From Hyposmocoma kahamanoa (Eukaryota > Arthropoda > Insecta > Lepidoptera > Cosmopterigidae): a DNA stretch of 64,000 nt. Numbering within the stretch: the first letter of the stretch is position 1; every line of letters begins with the position of its first letter. Under the pieces are notes generated by a model. It worked only from the letters and a program-made list of their open reading frames with translations, searched no databases and was not told the DNA's origin. Both the position numbers and the translations under genes were made by a program. The DNA is taken from the NCBI RefSeq assembly GCF_003589595.1, contig NW_020653712.1, positions 442,443-506,442 on the forward strand, given 5' to 3'. Below, one piece after another: positions 19,495 through 30,000 of this stretch.

Positions 19495-19640
19495 AAATAA
19501 TACCAAGTGCGCTTGGTACGACACACCTATCCAAAACAGTTGCAGTCACTCAGAACTTAAATTGCAAAAATCTTAGGGCCACTGTCACTGCGGCCGTTAT
19601 CACGAGACATAAGTTGACAACTCCCATGTGCCTGTCATTC
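19495..19640 (-). repeat. A-family repeat copy
   Basis: AATACCAAGTGCGCTTGGTA, CAGTTGCAGTCACTCAGA, ACATAAGTTGACAACTCCCA. Diverged and internally deleted. Confidence 0.65.
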
Positions 19641-19904
19641 AATCAGGCGTCAAAATGTTCAAAATATTTAGTTTTATTGAATAATATGAAAGAAAATATT
19701 AATATATAAACTGCTGGCACTATAACTCTATTTTAATAGGAATACCTGTAAACAACTATTTCATGCAAGACTATTTATTGCCATAAATAAATATAATAAA
19801 TGTTAAATAACATTACATACGTCGCTCTGATCCAAAGTAAGTAGCTAAAGCACTTGTGTTATAGAAATCGGAAACAGCGACAGTACCACAAACACCCTGA
19901 TCCG

Positions 19905-20020
19905 TGACAATATAGAAAAATTAGTTTTCCTACACTCGGCCGGGGATCGAATCTGGGACCTTAGGGACGGCGACGCCATGGAAACCAGTATGCAAGCCAC
20001 TCGACCATGGAGGTGAACTA
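19905..20020 (-). repeat. tRNA-derived SINE relic (family F)
   Basis: Reads GGGGATCGAATCTGGGACCT, i.e. a B box on the minus strand, then CCACTCGACCATGGAGG (tRNA-like 5' part). The preceding TAGAAAAATTAGTTTTCCTACA is also present in inverted form at 38398-38430. Not a functional tRNA. Confidence 0.55.
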
Positions 20021-21302
20021 AATGAATTGAAAAAATATCCAATATCCACGCTGATTCAGTTTTGTCTTTATCATTTTTTAATAAAAATGAAAAACAGCGA
20101 GAAAACTAAATAAACACGAAGAAAAATCTTCGGGACAAAGATTTGATTTGTGTCTTTATGTTTTGAGATTGACTTTTTGATTTTGATTGATACGTCTCTG
20201 ACACGTACATATTGCTAGCGGCAGCATATTGTTGTTTCAATTAATTTTATTATTACGAAGATTATTGATAATTATCAATAATAATTATTAATATGAACCC
20301 TTGGTTCAATATAACGCCAATAAATATTTAAATTCTCGTTTCACGCATCCTCGTCAATCTACCGAAGATGTGCTAGGAGACAATTGAAATTTTGCAACAG
20401 ATATTTCAACTCCCGTCTCGCCTCGCCGGTGGAAAAGTTCCTTAAATTTTCTTTTTAACTTCAATAAATCATAAAAATAAAAATAATAATATCAAATAAT
20501 CAGGTAATAAGTAATAAAAACAATCAATATTGTACCAGATAATTTAAAATGATAATTATTATTGCCACAAAGTAAGTTCGGTTTATTTTTAATTATAGAT
20601 AAAATGTATAAACAAAGAAGCTGTGATGAGACCTGTTTTTAGATGACAAATTACAGCAAAAAATTGTGCAACTAATGAAAAGTCGTGGGATATAGTAGAA
20701 ATCCGCATATGTAGTAATTGGTAAAAAGCGCGTGTCTGCGTTAAACCAAATTACTACAGGAAAGGGATTTAACGTTATTTCTTTAGTATTACAATGGCTA
20801 CGATTTTCATTTTTGCACAGTAAGCATTAATTTATGTTGGCTACGGACTGATAACAATATATTCCCGTAAATCACGCTAATTTGCTTGCCACGACATTTA
20901 TGCGAATTTGATTTGGCCACTAAATTACCGAAATGGAAATTCATAATCCAATGCTATTTACGCGTAATTGCACTATCTTCGACGAAGTACTATAATGCTT
21001 GGATTTAGATGAACCTAATTTGTTAATACTTTGACATACTTTGGTAATAATGTTCAATACAGAGATCGGAAATAAAGAAAAATTCCTCCGATTTTATAGG
21101 ACTCAAACCTCAAATGGAGACAGTCACTGGTTCGAGTTCTTGAAGGATTTGTTTACTATACCAAAGTGACGGGACGAACAAGTCGTCCACCTGGTGAGTT
21201 TTTTTACCGAAATAACGTTTCCTCGAATTTTTACTACACCAGAAACCAAATTATAACTTTGAATTTTTTTGAATTTTTAGGATGTTTATCGCAAAGATTC
21301 GA
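20021..21302. other. non-coding stretch
   Basis: No gene seen. A short A-family scrap (GTGACGGGACGAACAAGTCG) lies at about 21167-21187. The remainder is AT-rich with no border I can define. Confidence 0.35.
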
Positions 21303-21640
21303 TTTATTTATTTATTTATTTATTTGCATTCCATAATGTACATTACAGATGTTTTACATATATTGAGATCAAATTATGGACCCTGAACAGGGCACAGCAA
21401 ATAGTAGAAGAGAGGACTAGTCTCATAATTGTTACACTTACTAATATATAATTTGATATATACCAACGCCAACAGCTTTATATTATTATATTTATTATCG
21501 ACTAGTTACTAAATTCAGATACCAAATTTATCTTCTAAAAACTCTTTTACATTATAATAACTTTTATTTATCAGAAAATTCTTTAAGTTTTTAAAGAAAA
21601 TCTTGTTATTTTGTTCATTTTTTATAATTTCCGGAAGATT
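21303..21640 (-). repeat. probable LINE 3' end with (TTTA)n tail
   Basis: The (ATTT)n run at 21303-21324 abuts GCATTCCATAATGTACATTA and GACCCTGAACAGGGCACAGC. A simple AT tail at the low-coordinate side indicates a minus-strand retroelement 3' end. No ORF survives. Confidence 0.4.
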
Positions 21641-21649
21641 GTTATATAT

Positions 21650-21679
21650 TTAGGTTCGGTTAGGTTAGGTTAAGTTAGG
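21650..21679 (+). repeat. short TTAGG-like array
   Basis: Six pentamers: TTAGG, TTCGG, TTAGG, TTAGG, TTAAG, TTAGG. TTAGG is the standard insect telomere unit. A comparable complementary array (CCTAA/CCGAA units) lies at about 34163-34189 next to matching flank (TTCGAGGTTATGAAAATTCG here), so it belongs to a dispersed repeat rather than a telomere. Confidence 0.6.
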
Positions 21680-22982
21680 TTTAAAAGAAAAAACATATTC
21701 CTCTCAAAATTACTTTCGAGGTTATGAAAATTCGAGCAAACGTTAATTCTGGAAAATGTCATTTCGGACTAGTGATAGGTAACTGGGAAGTTGTTAGTAT
21801 TTTACAAATTATCCTGTGTAATAACAATTGATGAATAACCGGTGTATGTTTTTTAATGCAATCATTGTCGGCGCGGTTGATGGCCTCGAGCAACCAGTCA
21901 CTTTGATTTTTTTTTTAAACCGTCACTATATAAGTAGAAATTCAAACGACTAAATCTATTATTTATTTACAGAATTACTTGATTACATGTACGTGCTATT
22001 ATTGTCTAGTATTTGATATTATTAAAGTCTAAATTTACTTGAAACGTTTAATTTAAAGTTTTTTCTTTTCTTACATTTTATTAAGTGTAGGTACTATTTT
22101 CGGAGCTAATCGAGTTCCGGACTGTTATCGCTAGATGGCGTTAGGTGTAATTTACATTGATACGTTTACTGCTCATAGCCAATTGGAATAGGGTGTTCTA
22201 AATGAGTGGATAAATGTCTACATATTGATACAAGAAATATCATGGAGTGGCTAAGACCACAAAATGTTAATTAACTACTTTTTCGAATTCTCGATATAGC
22301 TTTATTGCATCGTGGGATAAAACTGCACACCTAGAAAGCTGAAGTTGGATTTTAAAAGAATTCTAGTGGCGTAATGGCAAAAATGCAGTAGATAACTAAT
22401 ATTTCACCTACTACTTCTTTTTATATTACACCAATAGAGCATAATTGATTTTTATCGCAATTTCAGACGGTAGTAATGTCCACTTCTTGTGTATTATTTC
22501 CTTGAAGTTTTATTATTAGTTTTATTCCGACTGTGTTTTTAGAATGTTTCAGGTAATACAATAAATACAATTTTCGACTCAAGGGCCCTGGCAACATTGA
22601 CACTTATGGCACACTAAACTCTTTTGTTTTTGACCAACCCTGGAGTATTATTGCCTGCCTACAACTTAGAAGGTGCCACCTGCGACTGCGGAGTACAGTG
22701 ATCAATCAGTAAATTCGAAATTTAATTATCTGATTTTATAATGGCAATATTATTGCACGTAGTAGGTATGTTATTTCCTCAATTTTCGTGCTTAATTTAG
22801 CTCCTTATTTGAGATTTGTTGCCCAGTCTAAACCTTACACCTAAGTTTGCCGCCGCGGCATTATCAAAAGGCCTTAACAGTTTGTAATCTCCTCAAACTG
22901 ACAGATACACTTCATTTTCACGTAAAATTTTATAATATTAAAGAACTTATTTAAAAAATATATTTACAATTATTTACATTAC
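21680..22982. other. non-coding stretch downstream of sim
   Basis: No gene. A CGCTAGATGGCGTTAGGTG word at about 22129-22147 resembles the CTCF-like AGATGGCG core. No other signal stands out. Confidence 0.3.
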
Positions 22983-23164
22983 ATCACATATAAACAGGAT
23001 GTTAAAAAAAACTTCGTTTTAAATTATTCTGGTTCGTGACCGCTTGACGACCCGGAGCGGTGATCTCAGCGGCGTTTTCATGAATTAAATATGATTTCTA
23101 AAGAAAAAATGATTCAGTGTCGTAAGTCGAGATACCACAGAACCTTTTATTAACACCCTGTATA
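22983..23164. mobile_element. MITE with TATACAGGGTGTTAA-type ends in the sim 3' region
   Basis: ACATATAAACAGGATGTTAA at the left and TTAACACCCTGTATATT at the right are near-complementary termini of a 180-bp non-coding unit. It lies in the presumed 3'UTR or just downstream of sim and contains the first AATAAA on the sim strand after the stop codon. Confidence 0.55.
23146..23151 (-). promoter_or_regulatory. first AATAAA downstream of the sim stop codon
   Basis: TTTATT on the plus strand reads AATAAA on the sim strand, about 380 bases past the stop. No other AATAAA or ATTAAA was found on that strand in 23164-23528. It falls inside the MITE at 22983-23164. Use as the polyadenylation signal is inferred. 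Confidence 0.4.
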
Positions 23165-23390
23165 TTCGCCTCGTAGAAAATGACTACGGGATGGCATAAA
23201 CCAAATAACATAATTATAGAGAGTCGCAGCGGGCCGATTATGTTTTCTCTTTCACACATGTTGCAAAAGTGATATGAGAGAAAGAGACAGCATACACGAG
23301 CACGATTCCACTTCTATACGCTTGTCAATTATGACCAATGTTTCTTAATATGATTTGGACTTGAAAAGGTACCTAAAATGATTTTTGAAG

Positions 23391-23492
23391 GAATGTTCAA
23401 GATTTTTCGACGACTTTTTGAATTTTGTAAGGAAGGTTCCAGATTTTTCGACACTTTTTGAATTTTGTTAGGAAGTTTCAATATTTTTCGAT
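23391..23492. repeat. 41-bp tandem repeat in the sim 3'UTR, 2.5 copies
   Basis: GATTTTTCGACGACTTTTTG, then AATTTTGTAAGG, repeats with starts at 23391, 23432 and 23472. Units differ by point changes and a 3-bp/1-bp slip. It ends 37 bases below the stop codon of sim. Confidence 0.7.
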
Positions 23493-23528
23493 TTCCAGAG
23501 CTTCTGTTTAGCTCTCGTTCTTCATCTA

Positions 23529-24090
23529 TCAGTGTACAAACTCATTGACACTGCCGCCGTGATGATGAAATTGCTGCGTGTTATCTACAATAACACTAGT
23601 GTAACCCCCTTCCTGTATATTGGGGCTCGGTGTCACCTTACCAAAGTTACCCTGAAAATTTTCTACCCTACCATTCTGTTGGCCATTATGCCCGTAAAAA
23701 GATATTAAATTGGTATAGTTATACTGTTGGTTTACCTCTGAACTTTCGATGGAGCTACACGAACTGGAGCTGGCCGAGAAAGGCCTCTGGTTTTGAGGAT
23801 AGTAGTTATTAGCTAACACTTCTTGTTCAGGGTAGTTTTCGTTGTAAAACAACTCGTGGTATCCGTTCTGGTGGTCGAAGTCTTCTCCTACGTACGAAGG
23901 TACGGAGGAAAGGCCAGGCATGTTGTATTCCGGGTAGTTGTAGGAATCCGCGCTATAGTCGTCGTTGGTGATCTTCTCGGGATGTCGTACGTGGGGGATG
24001 GTGGGCGTGGTGATGTGCGACGGCGTGGGCGCGTCGTGCTTTGGTGCGCATTGCTCGATGTTAAGGATCTGGTGCTTCTCTTCTATGTCG
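23529..24090 (-). CDS. sim: sim last coding exon, C-terminal tail
   Basis: Acceptor TTTATCATTCACAG precedes 24090; stop TGA at 23529-23531. Starts [19 protein letters not shown] and is rich in Asn, Gln, Ser, Tyr and His ([28 protein letters not shown]), typical of a low-complexity activation region. Two plus-strand frames across it are shadows. Confidence 0.93.
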
Positions 24091-27000
24091 CTGTGAATGA
24101 TAAATGAAATTTGTTATAATAATAAGTTTATTAATTTATTTTTTGGTGAAATTACGCCACTAGTTTGTTATAATTATTACGACTCATCCGAAGAACATAG
24201 TCCGATGTGACAATATAGCGAAAAGAGGATAAGCACGTTACGAGAATAATTTCCTTATTCAAACTAAGGCCTACGTAAAGGTGTTTTGAGAATTTATGTA
24301 TCTTATTTCATTTCGGAAATATAAAATCGAGCAACAGTCGATCTGACATCCACAGCGAAGAAGAACGAACGAAATGTGCTGTTCTGAGAACAAGTAGTCT
24401 TGCACATAGAACTTTGTTCGACGGATGAGTCGATTAATACAAAGATTTAATTCCTATTGAAGAAAAATTCGCTTTGATATTAGAAGTTTGAACCACTCTC
24501 TTCGCTCGTGTAATGGCAGCCTGAGCGTAGCGAGAATCTCAAATCACGAGACGCAAAACAACTTTGCTGCCGAGCGAAACACAAAACTTTTTACCTTTAA
24601 AATCACCATCGAAAATGGTAGATGAAAGAAAAACACGTGGACTATATATTTAATAAACAAAATTAGTCGTCGTTGTCAATTTAATGTCAACAGTAATTAA
24701 AATAAATTATACCAACGGATTTATATTACGGCAAATCGCGTAGTTGAACGTGTTAGTATGTTTTTTTTTCATCGAAAGAAAAATTAGGTGCACCACAGCC
24801 CATCGTCAAGTTCGAATTTCAAAAACCTTTTCCACGCTAGCGTGGAAAAAACGCTTTTACGCTCAGATTTCTAATGAGAAAGAAAGCCTTTCCGAGCTAG
24901 AGAGGTGAAAAAAAAAAAATCATTAATTAATTACAGAAATAAAGTACCTGAGTACGTAATTGACGGCGACAATGCAGTGCGGTCGACTGGAACGCGAGTT
25001 ATGGACAATTGTGGCATAGCTCTGCATCCACACCCAGCCACCGGATTTGGTCAGAAAGCGGTAATACCGAGAGGTAACTTGCCCTTTGGTTAATACTGTA
25101 ACAAAATTAAAGATAATTACTATTGATATATGACATTCTACAAGCGTTTTATTTCATGTCGCCATAAGGTTTCTAACAGATTGACTGCATGTTTGTAGTT
25201 AATACACCCGAGACCTCGACTGCGTGAAGTTGAAGTTGAGTCTTCACGAGAGAGAGATATAATTTTTTTTTATAATATCAAGTGACGGCACGAACAAGTC
25301 GTGCGCCTGATGGTAAGCTGCACGCCTGTCCATAACAGTTGCAGTGCCACTCGGAGCTTAAATCGCGAAGTTCTTAGGGGCACTGTCACTGCGCCCGTCA
25401 CCCAGAGACATAAGTTGATAAGTGTCTGTAATTTACCAGCACCCTTAATATTCAAAATCGAAACGCAGTGTTGTTCACTTTACTGCTTAGGGGTAGAAAT
25501 AGGTAAGGTGGCAGTACTTCCCTGGACGAACTCTTTCACAAGCAGCTCTACTGCTACTATATTGAATAACTTACATGTGCAATGTGAATATCTCATATGC
25601 AGTACATCAGTCCCGTGGATGTAGTGGTACAGAGTCTTTTCGATTAGATCTTGAGGCTCATACCCCGTCAACGTCGCCACTCTGTAAACAATCAAACATT
25701 GCCTTTTTATTTTATTATCTTAGGGGAGCTTGTAGCTACTTTTACAATATGGATTTAAATATAAATAATCAGATGCCAATTAAAAGCTTCCACATATGAA
25801 CATTAGAAAATAACACGACCATAAGCAAGTAAATGACATTTCAAGGAGAATACAACAATCGCGTTATCAGGCACTCGAAAACAAGTTATTAGTTTGTGAC
25901 GCTATTACAGTAAAGATCTATGCAACCATTCACTTACAATTATATGGACGCGCTAAAAAGTGTCCGAACTTGTAAGGCGTTAAAATCGTATACAGAGCGT
26001 CAAACTCCGCTTTAGTCTTCATTTGTTCGACTGACAGCGCGATACTGCGATGACATTACAATTTAAATCAACGTTCTAGCTTCTTCATATTCCTTTACAT
26101 GTCACTGCGTTTAAATAGGTTGACTTGGGACATTTTTTTTGTGGTTTTTGTTTTAGACCCGTCGTCCATTTATTTGTAAGTCAATGTATGCAACAGTCAT
26201 CATTGAGTTGGTTAAATGATGTTAATGATCTTGGTAGATAACTGTTCATTACTACTGACATCAATACTGACGTTTGAATAAGATAAGACAAATTTATTTC
26301 ATTATAACTTAATCTAATAGAAGTAAAACAATTTCAGTGCAGAGTACTAAAAAACTGACGTCAAAAGTTTATGGAATTACATCTATTTGCCAAGTTTTAT
26401 TGAAATCGGTTACCGGAAAGTGCGCGACACCGGATTCATCCCCTAGTTTGCCACCCTTAGAAAACATTTTCTTTAAATAGGTCCAATAAAAACGAATACC
26501 AAACCAAAAGAATCTTCAAAATCGGTTCACTAATTATCGCGTGACATACATACAGAAAAAATACAATCGATTTGAGAATCTCCTCTTTTTTGAAATCGGT
26601 TAATAAATGTAAAGGCAGTCGGAACCAAGTTCATGCAGCAAAGATCGACTGTATGCAGTTAATGCATGAAGTTGTTACAAATTCTCGCAGTCGAGGTCTC
26701 GGCTGCATGAAGTTGATTACGACTTTACGCACTAACTGCAAACAGGCAGTCAATCTGTTAAAAGCCTTAATTTAGCTATACTGAAGTAAAACGTGGACAT
26801 TCCCTTGTACAAATCCCGGGACTCTTCGTATTTGACTATGCGTATTATTTATTGAAATTTGAGTGCATTGGGGACAAATTATTATTTCCTATTAAGTATT
26901 TTTTACAAATTATTGTCTCTAATAATAATCTCAGTACAGACAGAGTATTAAAAAACCGACCTCAAAAGTCATTCATCCCCTAGTTTGCCACCCTTAGAGG

Positions 27001-30000
27001 TGGGACACATGGGACACTTCTGCTCTTTCCAACAAAAAAAAGAATCATCAAAATCGGTACACAAAGTTAGCGCGTAACTTACATACAAAAAAGTAAAGAC
27101 ATGCAGTCGAATTGAGAACCTCCTCCTTTTTTTGAAGTCGGTTAAAATAATATGGTACCTAATTGTGTTTGTATAGGTGCCTACGATTGAAATATTTTAG
27201 CCATTTAAAAAGCAGTTTATTAAAATATAATCCTGGAGCAATGAAAATGGCTGAAAAATCATTATAAGTAATCTAAATAAGCTATTGCGAAATATTTATT
27301 CTCTATTGATGTTATTTTAAGTGGTTTCAGGTTATTTAGAAAGTAATCATGACTGAAAAATAATTACTGTCAAAAAGAACTGTAGCAAATTACTCCTTTA
27401 TAAAGACAAGACTGTAGTGTTAAGTAGTTTTAGGTTATTTAAAAAATAACCATTTATGTAACAGCAAAAAGTGTTTTAAAAAGTAGTTGCAATAGAACTT
27501 CTTGTGAAAGGTGAGCATTACTGCGTTCCGGTTTTGAAGGGTAAGGGTCAAAAGTACAGGCACATGGGACTTGTCAACTTATATCTCAGGGTGACGGGCG
27601 CAGTGGCAGTGCCCCTCAGATCTTTGCGATTTAAAGCTCTGAGTGGCACTGTAACTGTTGTGGACAGGTGTGTCACTCCACATTTGGTATTATAAAAAAA
27701 ATCTGAACAAAAACTTCTTGTAAAGTAGTTTATCTAACTATACTTAAAATCACCCCTCAACCAAGCTTATAGGACATCCGATACTCAGAACAAGTGGCAG
27801 TTAATGAAAGTCGAGGGACATTAAGGCTCCTTTGTTTCATGCCACCCTGGTACAAGTGACGAGATTACAGGGGGAATTGGAAGGAATCTATTGTGCGTTA
27901 TGTTAGTCAATTTTTACAAAATGGGGGTTCTATTTGTTTTGTTTTTAGTTTAAAACCTTAGTATAAAACCACATCTGCCCCCGTTTCATGGCTAAGCATG
28001 ATAGTCGCGATAAAATTGAAATAAGCGTTCGCTATTGGCCGTATCAATCAGATCTAATTTAGATAGCCAATAGCGCGCGCTTAGGTATTTCAATTTTATC
28101 GCGCGCGTCTCGACTATCATGCGTAGTAATTAAGTATCATACTATGGGGGCAGAAATGGTAAAATCGTGTTTATCACTTAAGTTATTTAAAAAACACAAA
28201 GTTTATGGAAGAAATTATACAGGATTATTTGTGTAATAGTAACAACCTCGCATATATTATTACTAACATCAGAAGCAACAACTTTAGTTGCATGACTTTT
28301 AATAATTCAACAGATTTTTCTGTCACACAAAAATAAATGTATTTTAAATAGATCGCTCTAAACGGCACTAACTCTGTGCAGGACGGGGGTGGAAGTCGTA
28401 GCGGCGTACGCTTGCACGTTTGAACTTATTCTACCAAATGCAGATCTAAAAGTGTCAGCTAGTACAACAAAACTAAAAACTTTTTTTAACCGACTTCAAA
28501 AACAGGAGGTTGTCAATTCGACAGTATCTTTTGTATATAATATGTTACTCCTCTAGTTGCGAACCGATTTTGATAATTCTTTTTTGTTGAATAGAGTGTG
28601 CCTCAGTATTGGTCCCATTTAAATTTGAATGAAATATTCGAATTGTGGCAAACTAGGGGATGAAAGCGGTTACGCGCACTTTCCGGTAAACAATTTCAAT
28701 AAAACTTGGCAAATAGATATAACTGCACGAACTTTTGAAGTCGGTATTTCTATTACAAAAAAAAATATATTAAAAAGTCATGTAAATAAATGTTGTTAGT
28801 TTATAGTAAATTTCAGTGAGTAAGAGAGTGAGTGGCTATAGGAAAATGATTTTCATTTGTTTAACTGCCTCCGTGGTCGAACGGTTACCATGCTGAACCA
28901 CCATGCAGAGGTTCCGGGTTGAATTCCCTGACCGGGGGAAATATTTGTATGGTCTACGTAGTGTGTAATTTGTGGTAGTCTACCTATGTGTGTATCTATG
29001 GCACTCGCGATACAGGGTTTCCCTAGTGCGGGGCAATGAGTGCGTTGTTTGTTTTGATTATTTTGTTTGTCTAACAAATGACAGAGCTGTTAAACCTAAA
29101 AAAATGTTATGGAAATTATGGTATACTCCCGAGCAATTAGGTACCCTCTATACTAAATCAACCGGTTGACACCCTACATTAGAGTACCCTCACATATTAT
29201 TATATCCCATAGGCTACAGGGTAAAAACACCCTAAAGTAATAAAAAATATGCTTCGCTAATTGGCGGAAGTGATCCGGTTTTTGCGTCAACAGTTTTTTC
29301 GCTTGGTAAAACGATTTTACTATGCGGCCGGTGTTAGATGGTCTTTGCAAATCCTAAATTTCCATCTTAACTTTGCTTGGAAGAAATTGATGCTTAGCAG
29401 CCGCATGTGATACTGTACCTCATTCAGTTACTTGTTGCTATGCCGGTTTGTCATTGTAATTTTTAACGTGCAATAAACAATATTTAATTCTATAACTTCA
29501 TTTATTCATTAATTTAATCAACTTTAATTAAGAGTCGATACTGCCTCAGCTCTATTACAAATTTTTCCCGTACTAATAAGGTTAATTTTGCTTAGGTCGA
29601 GCGGCAAGGACGTGTGAGCATGTGAGTTTTCTCATTTTTCAAATTAAAACCATTTGAAAAATGTATATGGTATAGCATATATAAATATAACAACCCAAGA
29701 GACAAGCATGAGTATGATATAATCCGAGGACGTTGTCATAAATTAATTAGTGAGTGTTATGGTAAATATTGTGCTGAAACAGAGGCTGCTATTTCAAAGG
29801 ATCCTCGAAGATTTTGGCGATACATAAAAGATAACGCGGTAGTATGTCTGACTTCCCCGCTGAAATGTGTCTTAATAATGTAACTGCAACATCAGGCTCG
29901 GACATTGCTAATCTTTTTGCAAAGCACTTTTCCTCAGTCTACACTATCAACAATAATGTTACTGTCACTAACACGGACACTATCACCAATAATATTATTA

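Noticed and set aside
21650..21679. True interstitial telomere
   Set aside because: Only six imperfect pentamers, and the same flank recurs at 34100, so it belongs to a dispersed repeat.
23630..24107. Two plus-strand frames (60 and 94 codons)
   Set aside because: Shadows of the sim C-terminal exon on the opposite strand.
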